23,853 nt of DNA from Lingula anatina (taxonomy: Eukaryota > Brachiopoda > Lingulata > Lingulida > Lingulidae): contig NW_019776035.1 of NCBI RefSeq assembly GCF_001039355.2, positions 668,974-692,826 on the forward strand, in the 5' to 3' direction. Made by a program: the position numbers and the translations under genes. Positions 1 through 8,336 of the stretch are shown one piece after another (positions within the stretch are counted from its first letter, which is position 1; each line of letters starts with the position of its first letter). The notes below the pieces were generated by a model, which was not told where the DNA came from, did no database searches, and saw only the letters and a list, made by a program, of their open reading frames with translations.

Positions 1-23
1 TAAGCTATTATATTGGTGTTAAT

Positions 24-134
24 ACCTTTAAACATTATACAAAATTATTTTATGCACTATCATTTTTCTAATTTTTCACAATATGTGAAAAATGATGATA
101 TTGCATAAATTGATTTTGTATAATGTTTAAAGGT
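24..134. repeat. Long imperfect hairpin (arms about 45 bp)
   Basis: The left arm starts ACCTTTAAACATTATACAAA at 24. The right arm ends with its reverse complement at 134. The arms differ by a few substitutions and a 3-base indel, around a short AT-rich loop near 70-86. Each arm resembles the end of the dispersed repeat at 14,604-14,650, so the hairpin probably arose by inverted duplication of a repeat end. Confidence 0.8.
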
Positions 135-340
135 AAATGTTTGAACTCTGATGATCCTGAAACTGTAATCTTATTGACCATGTTACCTATTGTGCATGAT
201 TAAATTTTAGTGTTGATTGACTGTGCTGTTATAAACATTATTTATTATTGCATCAGATTTGACAAAATGACCTATTTTCTGCATCTTTATTTTCTGCTTT
301 GTGTCTCTACATTTGACAGCTTTGCTGCCTTGTTTTTACT
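112..340 (-). repeat. Dispersed repeat copy, inverted relative to 14,213-14,650
   Basis: The reverse complement of about 140-340 matches 14,213-14,575 closely by eye. Shared blocks include CAGCTTTGCTGCCTTGTTTT, AAAATGACC, the GATGCAATAATAAATAATG block (on the other strand) and CCTGAAACTGTAATCTTATT. Roughly 160 bases present in the downstream copy (about 14,375-14,537) are missing here. No element-encoded protein is visible, so this is a non-coding family of unknown class. The open frame at 210-515 lies in this repeat and is not called a gene. Confidence 0.75.
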
Positions 341-418
341 TCATATTTGGTGTGTGGCTATATTTACTAAGACTGGTGCCTGTACATTTGCCAGTTTTTC
401 TGTCTCTTGTCTTAAGCC

Positions 419-625
419 CCCTTTACAATGGACGCTGTCCTTTCTGCATCCTGTAGTACGGCCCCATTTGAAATTTAAAAAAAAAATACGTTCTGACAAC
501 TGGCCGATCATGTAGCATTCATTTTGCAACCAAAGTGATGCTTGTGCCTCCTTTCTACGACCACAGCAATGCCAGTTTCATGGTTGCACAAAGGAAGCAG
601 AAAGGACGCGGTCCAGTGTAAAGGG
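419..625. mobile_element. Short MITE-like element with ~30-bp terminal inverted repeats
   Basis: The left end begins CCCTTTACAATGGAC and runs into GTCCTTTCTGC. The reverse complement of the right end begins CCCTTTACACTGGACC and also runs into GTCCTTTCTGC, giving about 30 bp of matching ends around a 207-bp unit. No clear target-site duplication is seen (flanks CTTAAGCC and TTTTAGGT), so the superfamily is not assigned. It has no coding capacity. Confidence 0.6.
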
Positions 626-780
626 TTTTAGGTACAATATTTTCAAAATTAACATTTTTCAGCTCTGTGTGGAGTTACATAATTTTTATAATAAGGTCAT
701 AAGGTTTTTTGCTGTAGAATACTGCATGGCTGTAGTGTTTCATCGTGAAATATTGAAGTTTTTCATTTGCTTTTTTACAG

Positions 781-838
781 GTTACCCAATAATTAGGAGA
801 CCTTTGGAGTGCTTCCTGACAGCATTGAAGAGGATTTA
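781..838 (+). other. Possible terminal exon of an upstream gene (weak)
   Basis: A strong acceptor (GCTTTTTTACAG, ending at 780) precedes an exon-like stretch. Read after a 2-base partial codon, it is open for about 18 codons (YPIIRRPLECF...) to TAA. Using the next AG at 805-806, another frame gives ETFGVLPDSIEEDLITLH and then TGA. Neither tail is recognised. Any parent gene would start left of the window. Confidence 0.15.
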
Positions 839-1724
839 ATAACTCTCCACTGACTTAAAAAAAAGAAAGGGGCCAATGAATGTTGAACAATAATCTGAAA
901 CCAAGTTCACAAGCTGAAAACAAGGCCTTTTTATTCTTGGTCTTGCTAGTAATATAAACAAGGCCATATCATAATAGTGCATATTCATGGTTGAGAATCT
1001 TCACATGTGACTTTATGTGTTCTGTTTTTTTATATTGTCTTTGAGCACTGACATAGTGATTGACATTTGGTGTGGAGACAGTGTTAAAGCTATTGGGGCA
1101 CATTATGATTGTTTAAGGGGTGTGCAGGGGTGTCTTAATCACCCCCTTCCAGGTTGGTCCTGTAATCACAGTAATATGGAAATTGAAAATGAGACAAATG
1201 CTTGCAGAAAGGAAATGTTTATGGTGAATTATGTTGAATGTTCTGATGTTAGATTTGTTATCTCACTAATTGAATTGTTAGAGGTGTAAAACATTATACA
1301 CCTTTTTATGTTGTCTGGAAATAAAAGATGTTAAAAATGTAATTAGAAATATTTGATTCCATCACAGTAAATGATGACTACCCTATAATGCATATTCATC
1401 AGAGTTGTATAAAGTTGCTCAAATTCAGCAAAAACAACAATATAAAAGCCATTTTCAAGCTAAAAGTATATTGAAAAGGTAAACTAAGTAGTTGTAACAT
1501 TTTGTCTCTTTTAGCCACAGTACACTCAAAATTTTCAGTGCACCAAAAAACTGCGTCTCAGCTTTCTTTGTTTCACTACAGGTAGAAACACCAGTTCAAA
1601 CATGATCGGAAATCATTTTCCAAATAGTAAACCTAAAGATGTACTAAGAAAATGAAATGACCCAAATTGAATGAAGTGTGAAATGGGTTACAAATAATTA
1701 TCAAAACTGAACAAACTCTTTCAG

Positions 1725-1769
1725 ATTAATGTGATTCCGGAGGAGATGAAGGTCCTGGAATCAAGATGA
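1725..1769 (+). other. Possible terminal exon INVIPEEMKVLESR-stop (weak)
   Basis: The acceptor ACTCTTTCAG ends at 1,724. The next 45 bases are open in phase 0 and read INVIPEEMKVLESR followed by TGA. The segment is richer in GC and purines than its surroundings, as coding exons here are. I do not recognise the tail. The next AATAAA on this strand is at 2,289. The parent gene would lie left of the window. Confidence 0.2.
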
Positions 1770-1846
1770 AGACAAATGACTTACTTTAGCATTCATCGTG
1801 CTTACATTTTTCTTTGTATCTTCTGATGTCAGAATACTACTCCGTA

Positions 1847-1870
1847 GAGAGAAAGAGAGAGAGAGAGAGA
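1847..1870. repeat. (GA)n microsatellite
   Basis: Uninterrupted or nearly uninterrupted GA dinucleotide run. Confidence 0.9.
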
Positions 1871-2038
1871 CGCTATTTCTACATTAACATTATACTGTAA
1901 ATGCGCATTAAGGTTTCTTCTTGTGAAAAATGTATTTTTTGCATAATCTGTGTTGACGTTATATTATTTAAGTCTTTATTTGCCTTTCATATTGTTATTC
2001 TCCTACTGGTTATAACAAGATAACAAAGACGAAGATGA

Positions 2039-2287
2039 ATGTACAGTGACTCAATAATATACATAAAAATCATGAATCATCCGAGTTCACGAAAGCGAGA
2101 TCTGGAGCACAGAGAGAAAGCCGTCTCCAAGACATACCCCCACCCACTCCACAATACCCTGTTTTCAGAATCATATACAAACTCTGCCGCATTTCGAGAG
2201 TTTAGAACTGACGGTCAAAATCTGGTATTTGAATTTAATTCCTTTCATGCAGAAAACCCGATTATAGCCATTGGTTTGAATGAATAG
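2039..2287 (+). CDS. Small ORF of unknown function, candidate only
   Basis: An 82-codon ATG frame; a second ATG (residue 12) would give 71 residues starting MNHPSSRKRDLEHREK. The stretch is clearly less AT-rich than its flanks and is basic at the start. The stop TAG at 2,285-2,287 is followed two bases later by AATAAA (2,289-2,294). No signal peptide, membrane segment or known domain is visible, and I recognise no family. It could equally be 3' untranslated sequence of the exon ending at 1,769, or an exon fragment. Expression or conservation data would decide. Confidence 0.22.
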   Translation: MYSDSIIYIKIMNHPSSRKRDLEHREKAVSKTYPHPLHNTLFSESYTNSAAFREFRTDGQNLVFEFNSFHAENPIIAIGLNE

Positions 2288-2922
2288 TAATAAAAAGTAC
2301 CGAATGAAAATATTTCTGGCAATCAAGTTAAAACACATACCTGCTACTGTACGTCAGTCTTTGAATCAAAATGGATGTAAATATTTTATACATTTTTAAT
2401 TATGGTCATTTAATTTGCATAAGCACTTGAAATACACGTAAGCTTACACAAAAGGAGATCTAATGACAGGAGTCCAGTAACAGACACCCTTTCTTGTCTT
2501 AATACATGTATGTACACATTAGTTGGGCCACGGAGGGCAGTCCTGGGAAAGTCTGATGCATTTAATTTTTTAAAATCGATAAAATAAGACATCTTAAACT
2601 AAATTTAATTTTGAAGAACTTAAATTTTGTTTTAACATTTAATATATTTCTTAAGTAGAATACACATATCTAAACTACTACTGTGTCAGTTATGAAACTC
2701 ATCACACACGTATGTCATAGGTATATCTAATAATGTAAATTACAATACCTTTCGACATTATACAGAGGTGTAGATTGCCACTTTAAATTAAATTGGTGTT
2801 GGTAAGTTATTCAAAATACGGAACATATCACTCAAACTTGCGCAGAAGTTTGTGAGCGTCACCAAAGGATTTATTGGGGAGGGGAGAGGGCGAAGGCCAT
2901 CCGTACAAACTAGACGTCTTAG
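2288..2922. other. Non-coding stretch
   Basis: AT-rich. I see no gene or clear repeat apart from the AATAAA at 2,289-2,294. Confidence 0.5.
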
Positions 2923-2996
2923 AAGCGTGCGAATTTCAATGGAATAATGCTCGCCTGCCACACGGGCAGTCCGGGTGTGATTCCTAATCGATACAA
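2923..2996 (+). pseudogene. Degenerate tRNA-Gly(GCC)-like sequence, pseudogene or SINE head
   Basis: The middle of this stretch, CTCGCCTGCCACACGGGCAG, follows the anticodon arm of animal tRNA-Gly with anticodon GCC. It is preceded by TTCAATGGAATAATG (compare the D-arm/A-box TTCAGTGGTAGAATT) and followed by TCCGGGTGTGATTCCTA (compare the T-arm/B-box CCCGGGTTCGATTCCCG). The B box is damaged (TGTGATTCC instead of TTCGATTCC) and the acceptor ends do not pair convincingly, so it is unlikely to be a functional tRNA. The choice between tRNA-derived SINE and lone pseudogene depends on copy number. Confidence 0.6.
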
Positions 2997-3628
2997 AATC
3001 TGTTAAACCGACAACCATTTGGAAAAAAAATGCTGTGCATTAATCCTGCCTTTAGATACGTATTCTTTGCACAAGAGAGTTTCCTGGCCGAAACGAAGAG
3101 TTATTATCCCTTTAAACTCTTTCACCATCTGACTTGCCTAGTTGTTTCTTTAATGTCTGTATATGAACCGTCTTTGATGTCTGGTTTAATCAAACATTCA
3201 TTATCCTGAATAAACAGAAAGATGTTTCTTTTTCAACTGTTTATTCTGTCGCTAAGTCACTGGATATATGAATTTGATAGATTAAAAAACTTTGAAATGC
3301 TTTAAATGGTTTTTATCCAGTAGACTCAGAATTCCTTAATGAAACACTTGTGTATCCAAATTTGCAAATTTTAACATTTAAAGAGAGGAGATACGGATAT
3401 TTTGGTGTAATGGTATGTATTTGACTAAGGGCAATTCTTTTCTTATTGATGATCTATAATAACTAATGTGTCTGATGAGAGTACGTTTGAGAGCAATAAT
3501 AATTGTTAAACATAAAATGTTAAAATCAAATGTATGAGTTATAAAATTAGATTGTTCTTAAATTGATTGTCCAAAAATAGCTTAGTTATGACTCTGTATT
3601 AGTTTTCTTTTTCTGTCATCTGAACATA
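2997..3628. other. Non-coding stretch, includes presumed 3' flank of the zinc-finger gene
   Basis: AT-rich. It contains no gene I can support. It lies 3' of the minus-strand zinc-finger frame. A minus-strand AATAAA (TTTATT on this strand, about 3,239) lies nearly 400 bases beyond that stop and is only a weak poly(A) candidate. Confidence 0.45.
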
Positions 3629-4405
3629 TCATTTTGAGTTGTAGAAAGGATTTTTCATAATTGTTGTGATGACACCTGGTGTGGTCCTTTTTATACCAGT
3701 AAGCATTTCATAGACATCATTGTCAGTTATGATGGTGATATTCTCTGTGGTAAAAATGTCATCATCTTGAACAATGCTTTGCCCACTTTCAGTGCCACAA
3801 GTTTCTTGTATAATGTTGGTGCCATGATTTCCTGTGGTGTGGGTTATTCCATGTGTTTTGCAGCTATGCCCTTGAACAAATTCTACTCCACAAAATGTGC
3901 ATTTGTATGAGTTTTTACTAGTGTGAATATTTTTATTTGTAATAGAGGCTGATTTTGTTATAATCTCTTCAGCGTGTATTCTAGCATGTACATGTATGTT
4001 GCAAGAAACTTGGCTGTTAAAGGTTTTGTCACAAAATCTGCATTTACATGGCTCCTCTCTTGTGTGAATCCTTTCATGATATGTGCAATGCCCTTGTTGT
4101 GTGAAAGTTTGGTCAAAGAAACTACTCTGGAATAGTCTCTTTCCAGTGTGAATTCTCTCATGAATGTTGCAAAAAACTTGGCTGTTAAAAGATTTGACAC
4201 AGAATCTGCACTTGAAAAGTCTCTCTCTTGTGTGAATTCTTTCATGAATGATGCAAGAAACTTTGCAGTTAAAAGCTTCAATACAGAATCTACACTTGTA
4301 AGGTTTCTCTCCTGTGTGAATTCTTTCATGAAAGGTGCGATAGCCTTTGTGTGTAAAAGTTTTCTCACAGTATCTACATTTGTGAAGTTTCTCTCCAGTC
4401 TGCAT
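3629..4405 (-). CDS. C2H2 zinc-finger protein, partly degenerate array
   Basis: From the first ATG (4,405) the product is 258 residues. The frame stays open upstream to a TAG at 4,526-4,528 without another ATG, so an upstream exon ending in the CTAG near 4,526 is possible. It encodes a half finger with a lost second His, then six fingers. Fingers 1, 2, 3 and 6 keep all four C2H2 ligands with C-x2-C and H-x3-H spacing. Finger 4 has lost both Cys (QSSFF). Finger 5 has a two-residue insertion between its His ligands. Linkers vary from canonical HTGEKP to HTRERL. The last ~95 residues are acidic/Thr-rich with no domain. A nuclear DNA-binding role is the family expectation. Fingers 2, 3 and 5 are near-repeats at DNA level. 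The lost ligands suggest a decaying paralogue or a retained short array. Confidence 0.7.
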   Translation of the reverse strand: MQTGEKLHKCRYCEKTFTHKGYRTFHERIHTGEKPYKCRFCIEAFNCKVSCIIHERIHTRERLFKCRFCVKSFNSQVFCNIHERIHTGKRLFQSSFFDQTFTQQGHCTYHERIHTREEPCKCRFCDKTFNSQVSCNIHVHARIHAEEIITKSASITNKNIHTSKNSYKCTFCGVEFVQGHSCKTHGITHTTGNHGTNIIQETCGTESGQSIVQDDDIFTTENITIITDNDVYEMLTGIKRTTPGVITTIMKNPFYNSK

Positions 4406-4720
4406 TTTTGCATGAATGGTACAAGAACTTAGTTGTGATAGTCTTATCACAGATATTATTTCCTGTTTGTTGTCCTTTTTCCTGACAATTCCCCAGCAGT
4501 AGTTATGCCAGTGTTGTTTACTTTGCTAGGCCAGTGTCATAAACTTTGCTATGCAACATGCAGCCAGTCATTTGGAAAATCTTTAAGAGTTATTCTGACT
4601 TGAAAGTTCCTGTCCAATACTAAAATTCAGCTGCACAATCTCTGATTACTGTTTATCCAGGCTTGGAGTCTGTTTGATCTGGTTGTATTAATATACCTAG
4701 TTTTTATACTACATGTAAGT

Positions 4721-4755
4721 AAGGAGTTATAACAGAAGGTCTGTTATAACTCCTT
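4721..4755. repeat. Perfect 15-bp inverted repeat
   Basis: AAGGAGTTATAACAG, a 5-base spacer, then CTGTTATAACTCCTT. The arms are exact reverse complements. It could fold into a hairpin or be an element remnant. No terminator or promoter role is implied in this eukaryotic context. Confidence 0.9.
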
Positions 4756-4956
4756 GATGTAAGCAATATATATACTGGTAGTTGTATTTGGTCACTGTGA
4801 CACAGTACATAAAATCTTGAATACAGACATTCTATTGGACAGTGTTAACTGTCAGTTACAGTGGACATATCTGATTGGTTGAAGTCATTTCTTTCCAATA
4901 CTTCAGATGTCATGTTTTAAAGATGTTATCTGCACTGCAAATAATTGTCCGTCATT

Positions 4957-5000
4957 GGTTAACAGTTAAGATCCAATCATTATATTGGATCCTAGTTAAC
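4957..5000. repeat. Imperfect inverted repeat centred on GATCCAAT/ATTGGATC
   Basis: Perfect 8-base inner arms (4,970-4,977 and 4,984-4,991), with outer GGTTAAC/GTTAAC pairing interrupted by a few bases. Confidence 0.6.
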
Positions 5001-5675
5001 AGGTAACATGGCATTCCATCAATTTACACCTAGCCAGATAAACGACAAGAAGTGATTTTATCAGTCAGTTTGTATTTGTCACACATCCCAGGCTGGTTCT
5101 GTAGATGATGTAATAAGCAATTTTGTAAAGCAATTGTTTATAGAAATGTCACAAAATGGAGCTTTGTGCCATTTGGCTCAAAGAAGTTTACTTTATCTTT
5201 ACCAAATGACACTCTTTGAATATAGGGAGTGTGGGATTAACTAGGATATCAAACATTTTACAGTTAATAGTGAAATATGAATAATGATTTATGTTTCAAA
5301 TCTATTATTTGACATGCAGTTATTTTTAGTAATTAAGATTGAGAAATAATATTATTCCAGTGATAGACTTAAAAACTTAATTCATTTTCTCCACGAATCA
5401 CTGGTTGTGCTTTTTGCTTGGTTTATCTGTCTCTTCAAAATATAATGCTAAAAGTTAATTATGGATAAAGTTTGATGACATTTTTCAAAAACTGAGGGGA
5501 CCAAGAAACAAGATAAAAAATTCATTTCTTAATAATAAGATGATTAATTGAATGTTTGTCAGCACAGGCAGCATGTTATGCAACTTGTATATAGGGATTT
5601 TGATGAAACTTTCCTGATAGGCAAGAAGTGGATTTTTTTGTTTGGTTGTGACCAATTAGTTGATTTATTATGTAT

Positions 5676-5707
5676 GGGGGGGGGGGGATGCTAAGCCCCC
5701 CCCCCCC
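5676..5707. repeat. G12-N8-C12 homopolymer inverted repeat
   Basis: Twelve G, then ATGCTAAG, then twelve C. The element-like text around it is related in style to the 'AAATCCACCACTAG' repeat that follows at 5,834. Homopolymer lengths are prone to assembly error. Confidence 0.85.
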
Positions 5708-5833
5708 TCTTTTCGCCTTGGGGTCAAGGACAAGGGCCCCAGAAAAAATTGGTATTTTTGAAGGCAAATGGTTTTCTGTTTAGAACTATGATTCAGCTAG
5801 TCAAAATTCCTATTTCAAGAGGGGACCATTGGT

Positions 5834-6014
5834 GTGATTTTTTTCAGAAATAGAAGCAGGGGTCAGGACCCCCTTGACACCCCCCCCTAAATCCACCACT
5901 AGTTCACAAAAAAAGCAGAAGACNGTGATTTTTTTCAGAAATAGAAGCAGGGGTCAGGACCCCCTTGACACCCCCCCCTAAATCCACCACTAGTTCACAA
6001 AAAAAGCAGAAGAC
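5834..6014. repeat. Exact 90-bp direct duplication across a single N (likely assembly join)
   Basis: 5,834-5,923 is repeated without a visible mismatch at 5,925-6,014, including a C8 run and a T7 run. The two copies are separated only by one N at 5,924. This is the pattern expected when two overlapping contig ends are joined without merging. The 90-bp unit itself contains inverted blocks (GGGGTCAGGACCCCCTTGAC) typical of a dispersed repeat. Confidence 0.85.
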
Positions 6015-6943
6015 CTGAGAAATAGCGAAGGAAAATATGACTGTTGTTAGTGATGGGCAATTCATTTCTTTTTTCAGTTATATATACATGCAACCATATT
6101 TTTCTATTCTCAAATTGTGTCCTTTCTTCATATTTTAGGTCTAGACAATGTTGTATACCATATAGCCAACCCAGATGAAGACAAATATATTATATAATGT
6201 AATGTAATGTAATAAGTAAGTATTGAGGGATGTGTCCTTTAATGTCCTTTTAATGGATAAGATCTCTTCTTTATTTGTTAAGTGAATATTTATAACTTCA
6301 GATATGTATTTGAGAAAGAAAAATTAGGCATGTTAATTGTCATTATTATTATGTTGGATAAGGTCAAAGATTGACACTCAGAAAGTCCTTGGGTTTCCAT
6401 GGCTACCATGGTCCACACATGCACACACACGCACACACACACACACACACCATTGCAACATTCTAACAGATACGTTTAGTAAGCTTTTTGAAATTCTGAA
6501 AAATTAAAATATTTTTCTTTTTCTTTTGATTTTTTTAATGAAAATTTATATATTTTCAGTTTATATTATTTCATAAGTCCATGATAAAGAATATATTCCC
6601 TGTGATTGGTCAGTGGTAGCCAAGAAGGCTTCTGGAGTGTAACTGCTTTCCATCTGTATTTGAAAAATTCTTTGATATTCAAGAAAAAGGGGAGGTAGGA
6701 TGAAAGAGAGCTGTGATCAATAACAGAACAGAAAAAATAAAAGCTATTGGCGAATACAAAATTGCATAACGTCTCTTTAAGACAAATACTAGTAACTTCT
6801 CACTGTTAGCTAAACATTTTTCAAAAGCACTGTATAGAAGTGAGATCTTTCAGAAACATTGTGAATAAGTTATTCCATTTATTGATTGTGGCAGTTGATA
6901 AAATTAATGATTTATTTTGAAAAAATGTATATTAAGTAAACTG
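6015..6943. other. Non-coding stretch 5' of the POU gene
   Basis: Contains a 5-base repeat (TAATG)n near 6,200, a CA microsatellite and AT-rich DNA. I find no upstream coding exon for the POU gene and no convincing core promoter. In the frame of exon 1 a TGA lies at 6,908-6,910. Confidence 0.5.
6422..6451. repeat. (CA)n microsatellite
   Basis: CA run with one G interruption, directly after CCATGGCTACCATGG. Confidence 0.9.
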
Positions 6944-7124
6944 ATGGATNCTCAAACACAGGTCTTCACCTTGCCAACCGTTTCCATGCCAACAACCTCA
7001 CTTCCACCTATCACCATGGTGACCAGTTCCGCTAGCGACCACATGTTCATGACAGTCCCCGCCATGAACCATGATGGATCAACCAGTGATTCCTCCAGCG
7101 AACCAAAGAATTACTCCACATCAG
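6944..7124 (+). CDS. POU6F: POU6F exon 1 as visible (start uncertain)
   Basis: Encodes MDxQTQVFTLPTVSMP... to YSTSG and ends in phase 1 at GTTGTG, a weak donor. ATG 6944 has G at +4 and an upstream in-frame stop at 6,908. The single N at 6,950 may be a contig join, so the true 5' edge could be an acceptor (for example the AG at 6,960-6,961) with further exons elsewhere. Confidence 0.7.
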
Positions 7125-8286
7125 GTTGTGTAAACTGGCCAGATTTTTAATATTTTTTTCATTGATTTTCAAGTGAATGAATCTCTAAGATGTCATCTTT
7201 GTTAGAAAGAAAAGTAACAATAGTAAGAGCAGACCCTGTATTCTTAGGGCATTGATTTTATTTTATTTGTTAATAATTTTCTTCATATTTTTAAAAATCA
7301 TTTTCCTTTAGATAAAAAAGTACACTTTACTGGCAGGAAGTCATCAAAGCTAATGTACTAAGATATTGAGAGATTGTGATTTTTTTTCATTATTTTCTGT
7401 GCATTGATTCATACTGGTCACTATCATTAGTAGCTAAAAACTTGAGAACAATATAAAAAACCAAGAAATATCCTCAAAAATAAAATAACACAATATTTAC
7501 GACAACTCCTTAATATATTTTTTTCACATTTTTTCCGTGCAGGGATCTCCAACTCCAACAGCTTTGCGGCAGGTCCCACCACTCCTCAGTTATTAAGTCA
7601 GGCCCAGTACTTCTTTGCTGCCAGTCAGCCACTCCCCCAGACCCCCACTGGCCCCTCCCCTCTCATGCCAATGCAGCAGCTGCTTATACCTGTGTCTACG
7701 GGTGAGTTACTGGCAAGGGGCATTTTGGGAGGTTCTTGTGGTAGATGGTTTTTGCCTTCTAGATGGACCCTTGGAAATGAATGTAGTTTGGATTTTTTTT
7801 TTTTGGAAATCTAGATATTAATTTTTTTTAATGCTTTCCATATCCCCTATAAACTATGTGGTATGTTGCACACTTCTTTTTAAAATAAAAACATTGTAAA
7901 GTGTAGGTAGTTTCTAAAGAAAATAATGTTTTTTTTTTTTTTTTTTCAGTTAAAGAGTTTGACCCCTGTCTACAGACTAAATTTTCAGAACAACCTTTTA
8001 CTTTGGATTATATAGGTATGGTTGAAATTAAAGCACTTTCCAGTCCTTTATTTAATGTGGTATAATTTCCTAGGTAATGGTACCCAGACCTTCATCACAA
8101 TCCCTATCTCCCTGGCAGCCACAGCTAACCCACCTATCCAGATCCTGACCACATCCAATGGTCAGTTGATAGCCACCAACCTTACTGCTGGACTGCCTGG
8201 ACTACAGAGTTTCCTGCAACCCATGACACCAACCATGTCCAACATGGGGTGGCCGCCCCCTAGCAGTGCAGGTATGGGGTTTCAAT

Positions 8287-8336
<50 letters not shown>

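Larger units (their letters stand above)
633..2038. other. Non-coding stretch, no firm gene
   Basis: AT-rich sequence with no recognisable protein. The 90-codon open frame at 1,017-1,289 matches no family I know and has no coding-like composition. Two weak terminal-exon candidates inside this stretch are listed separately. Confidence 0.5.
4406..5675. other. Non-coding stretch with two hairpins
   Basis: Upstream flank of the zinc-finger frame. Apart from its open upstream extension (to 4,525) and the hairpins at 4,721-4,755 and 4,957-5,000, I see no gene. Confidence 0.5.

Noticed and set aside
210-515. 101-codon plus-strand open frame
   Set aside because: Lies in the dispersed repeat and the MITE-like element; no domain, and the overlapping repeat copy at 14,213 does not keep the frame.
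3958-4432. Second minus-strand frame and a plus-strand frame across the zinc-finger array
   Set aside because: Shadow frames kept open by the 84-base periodicity of the finger-coding sequence.
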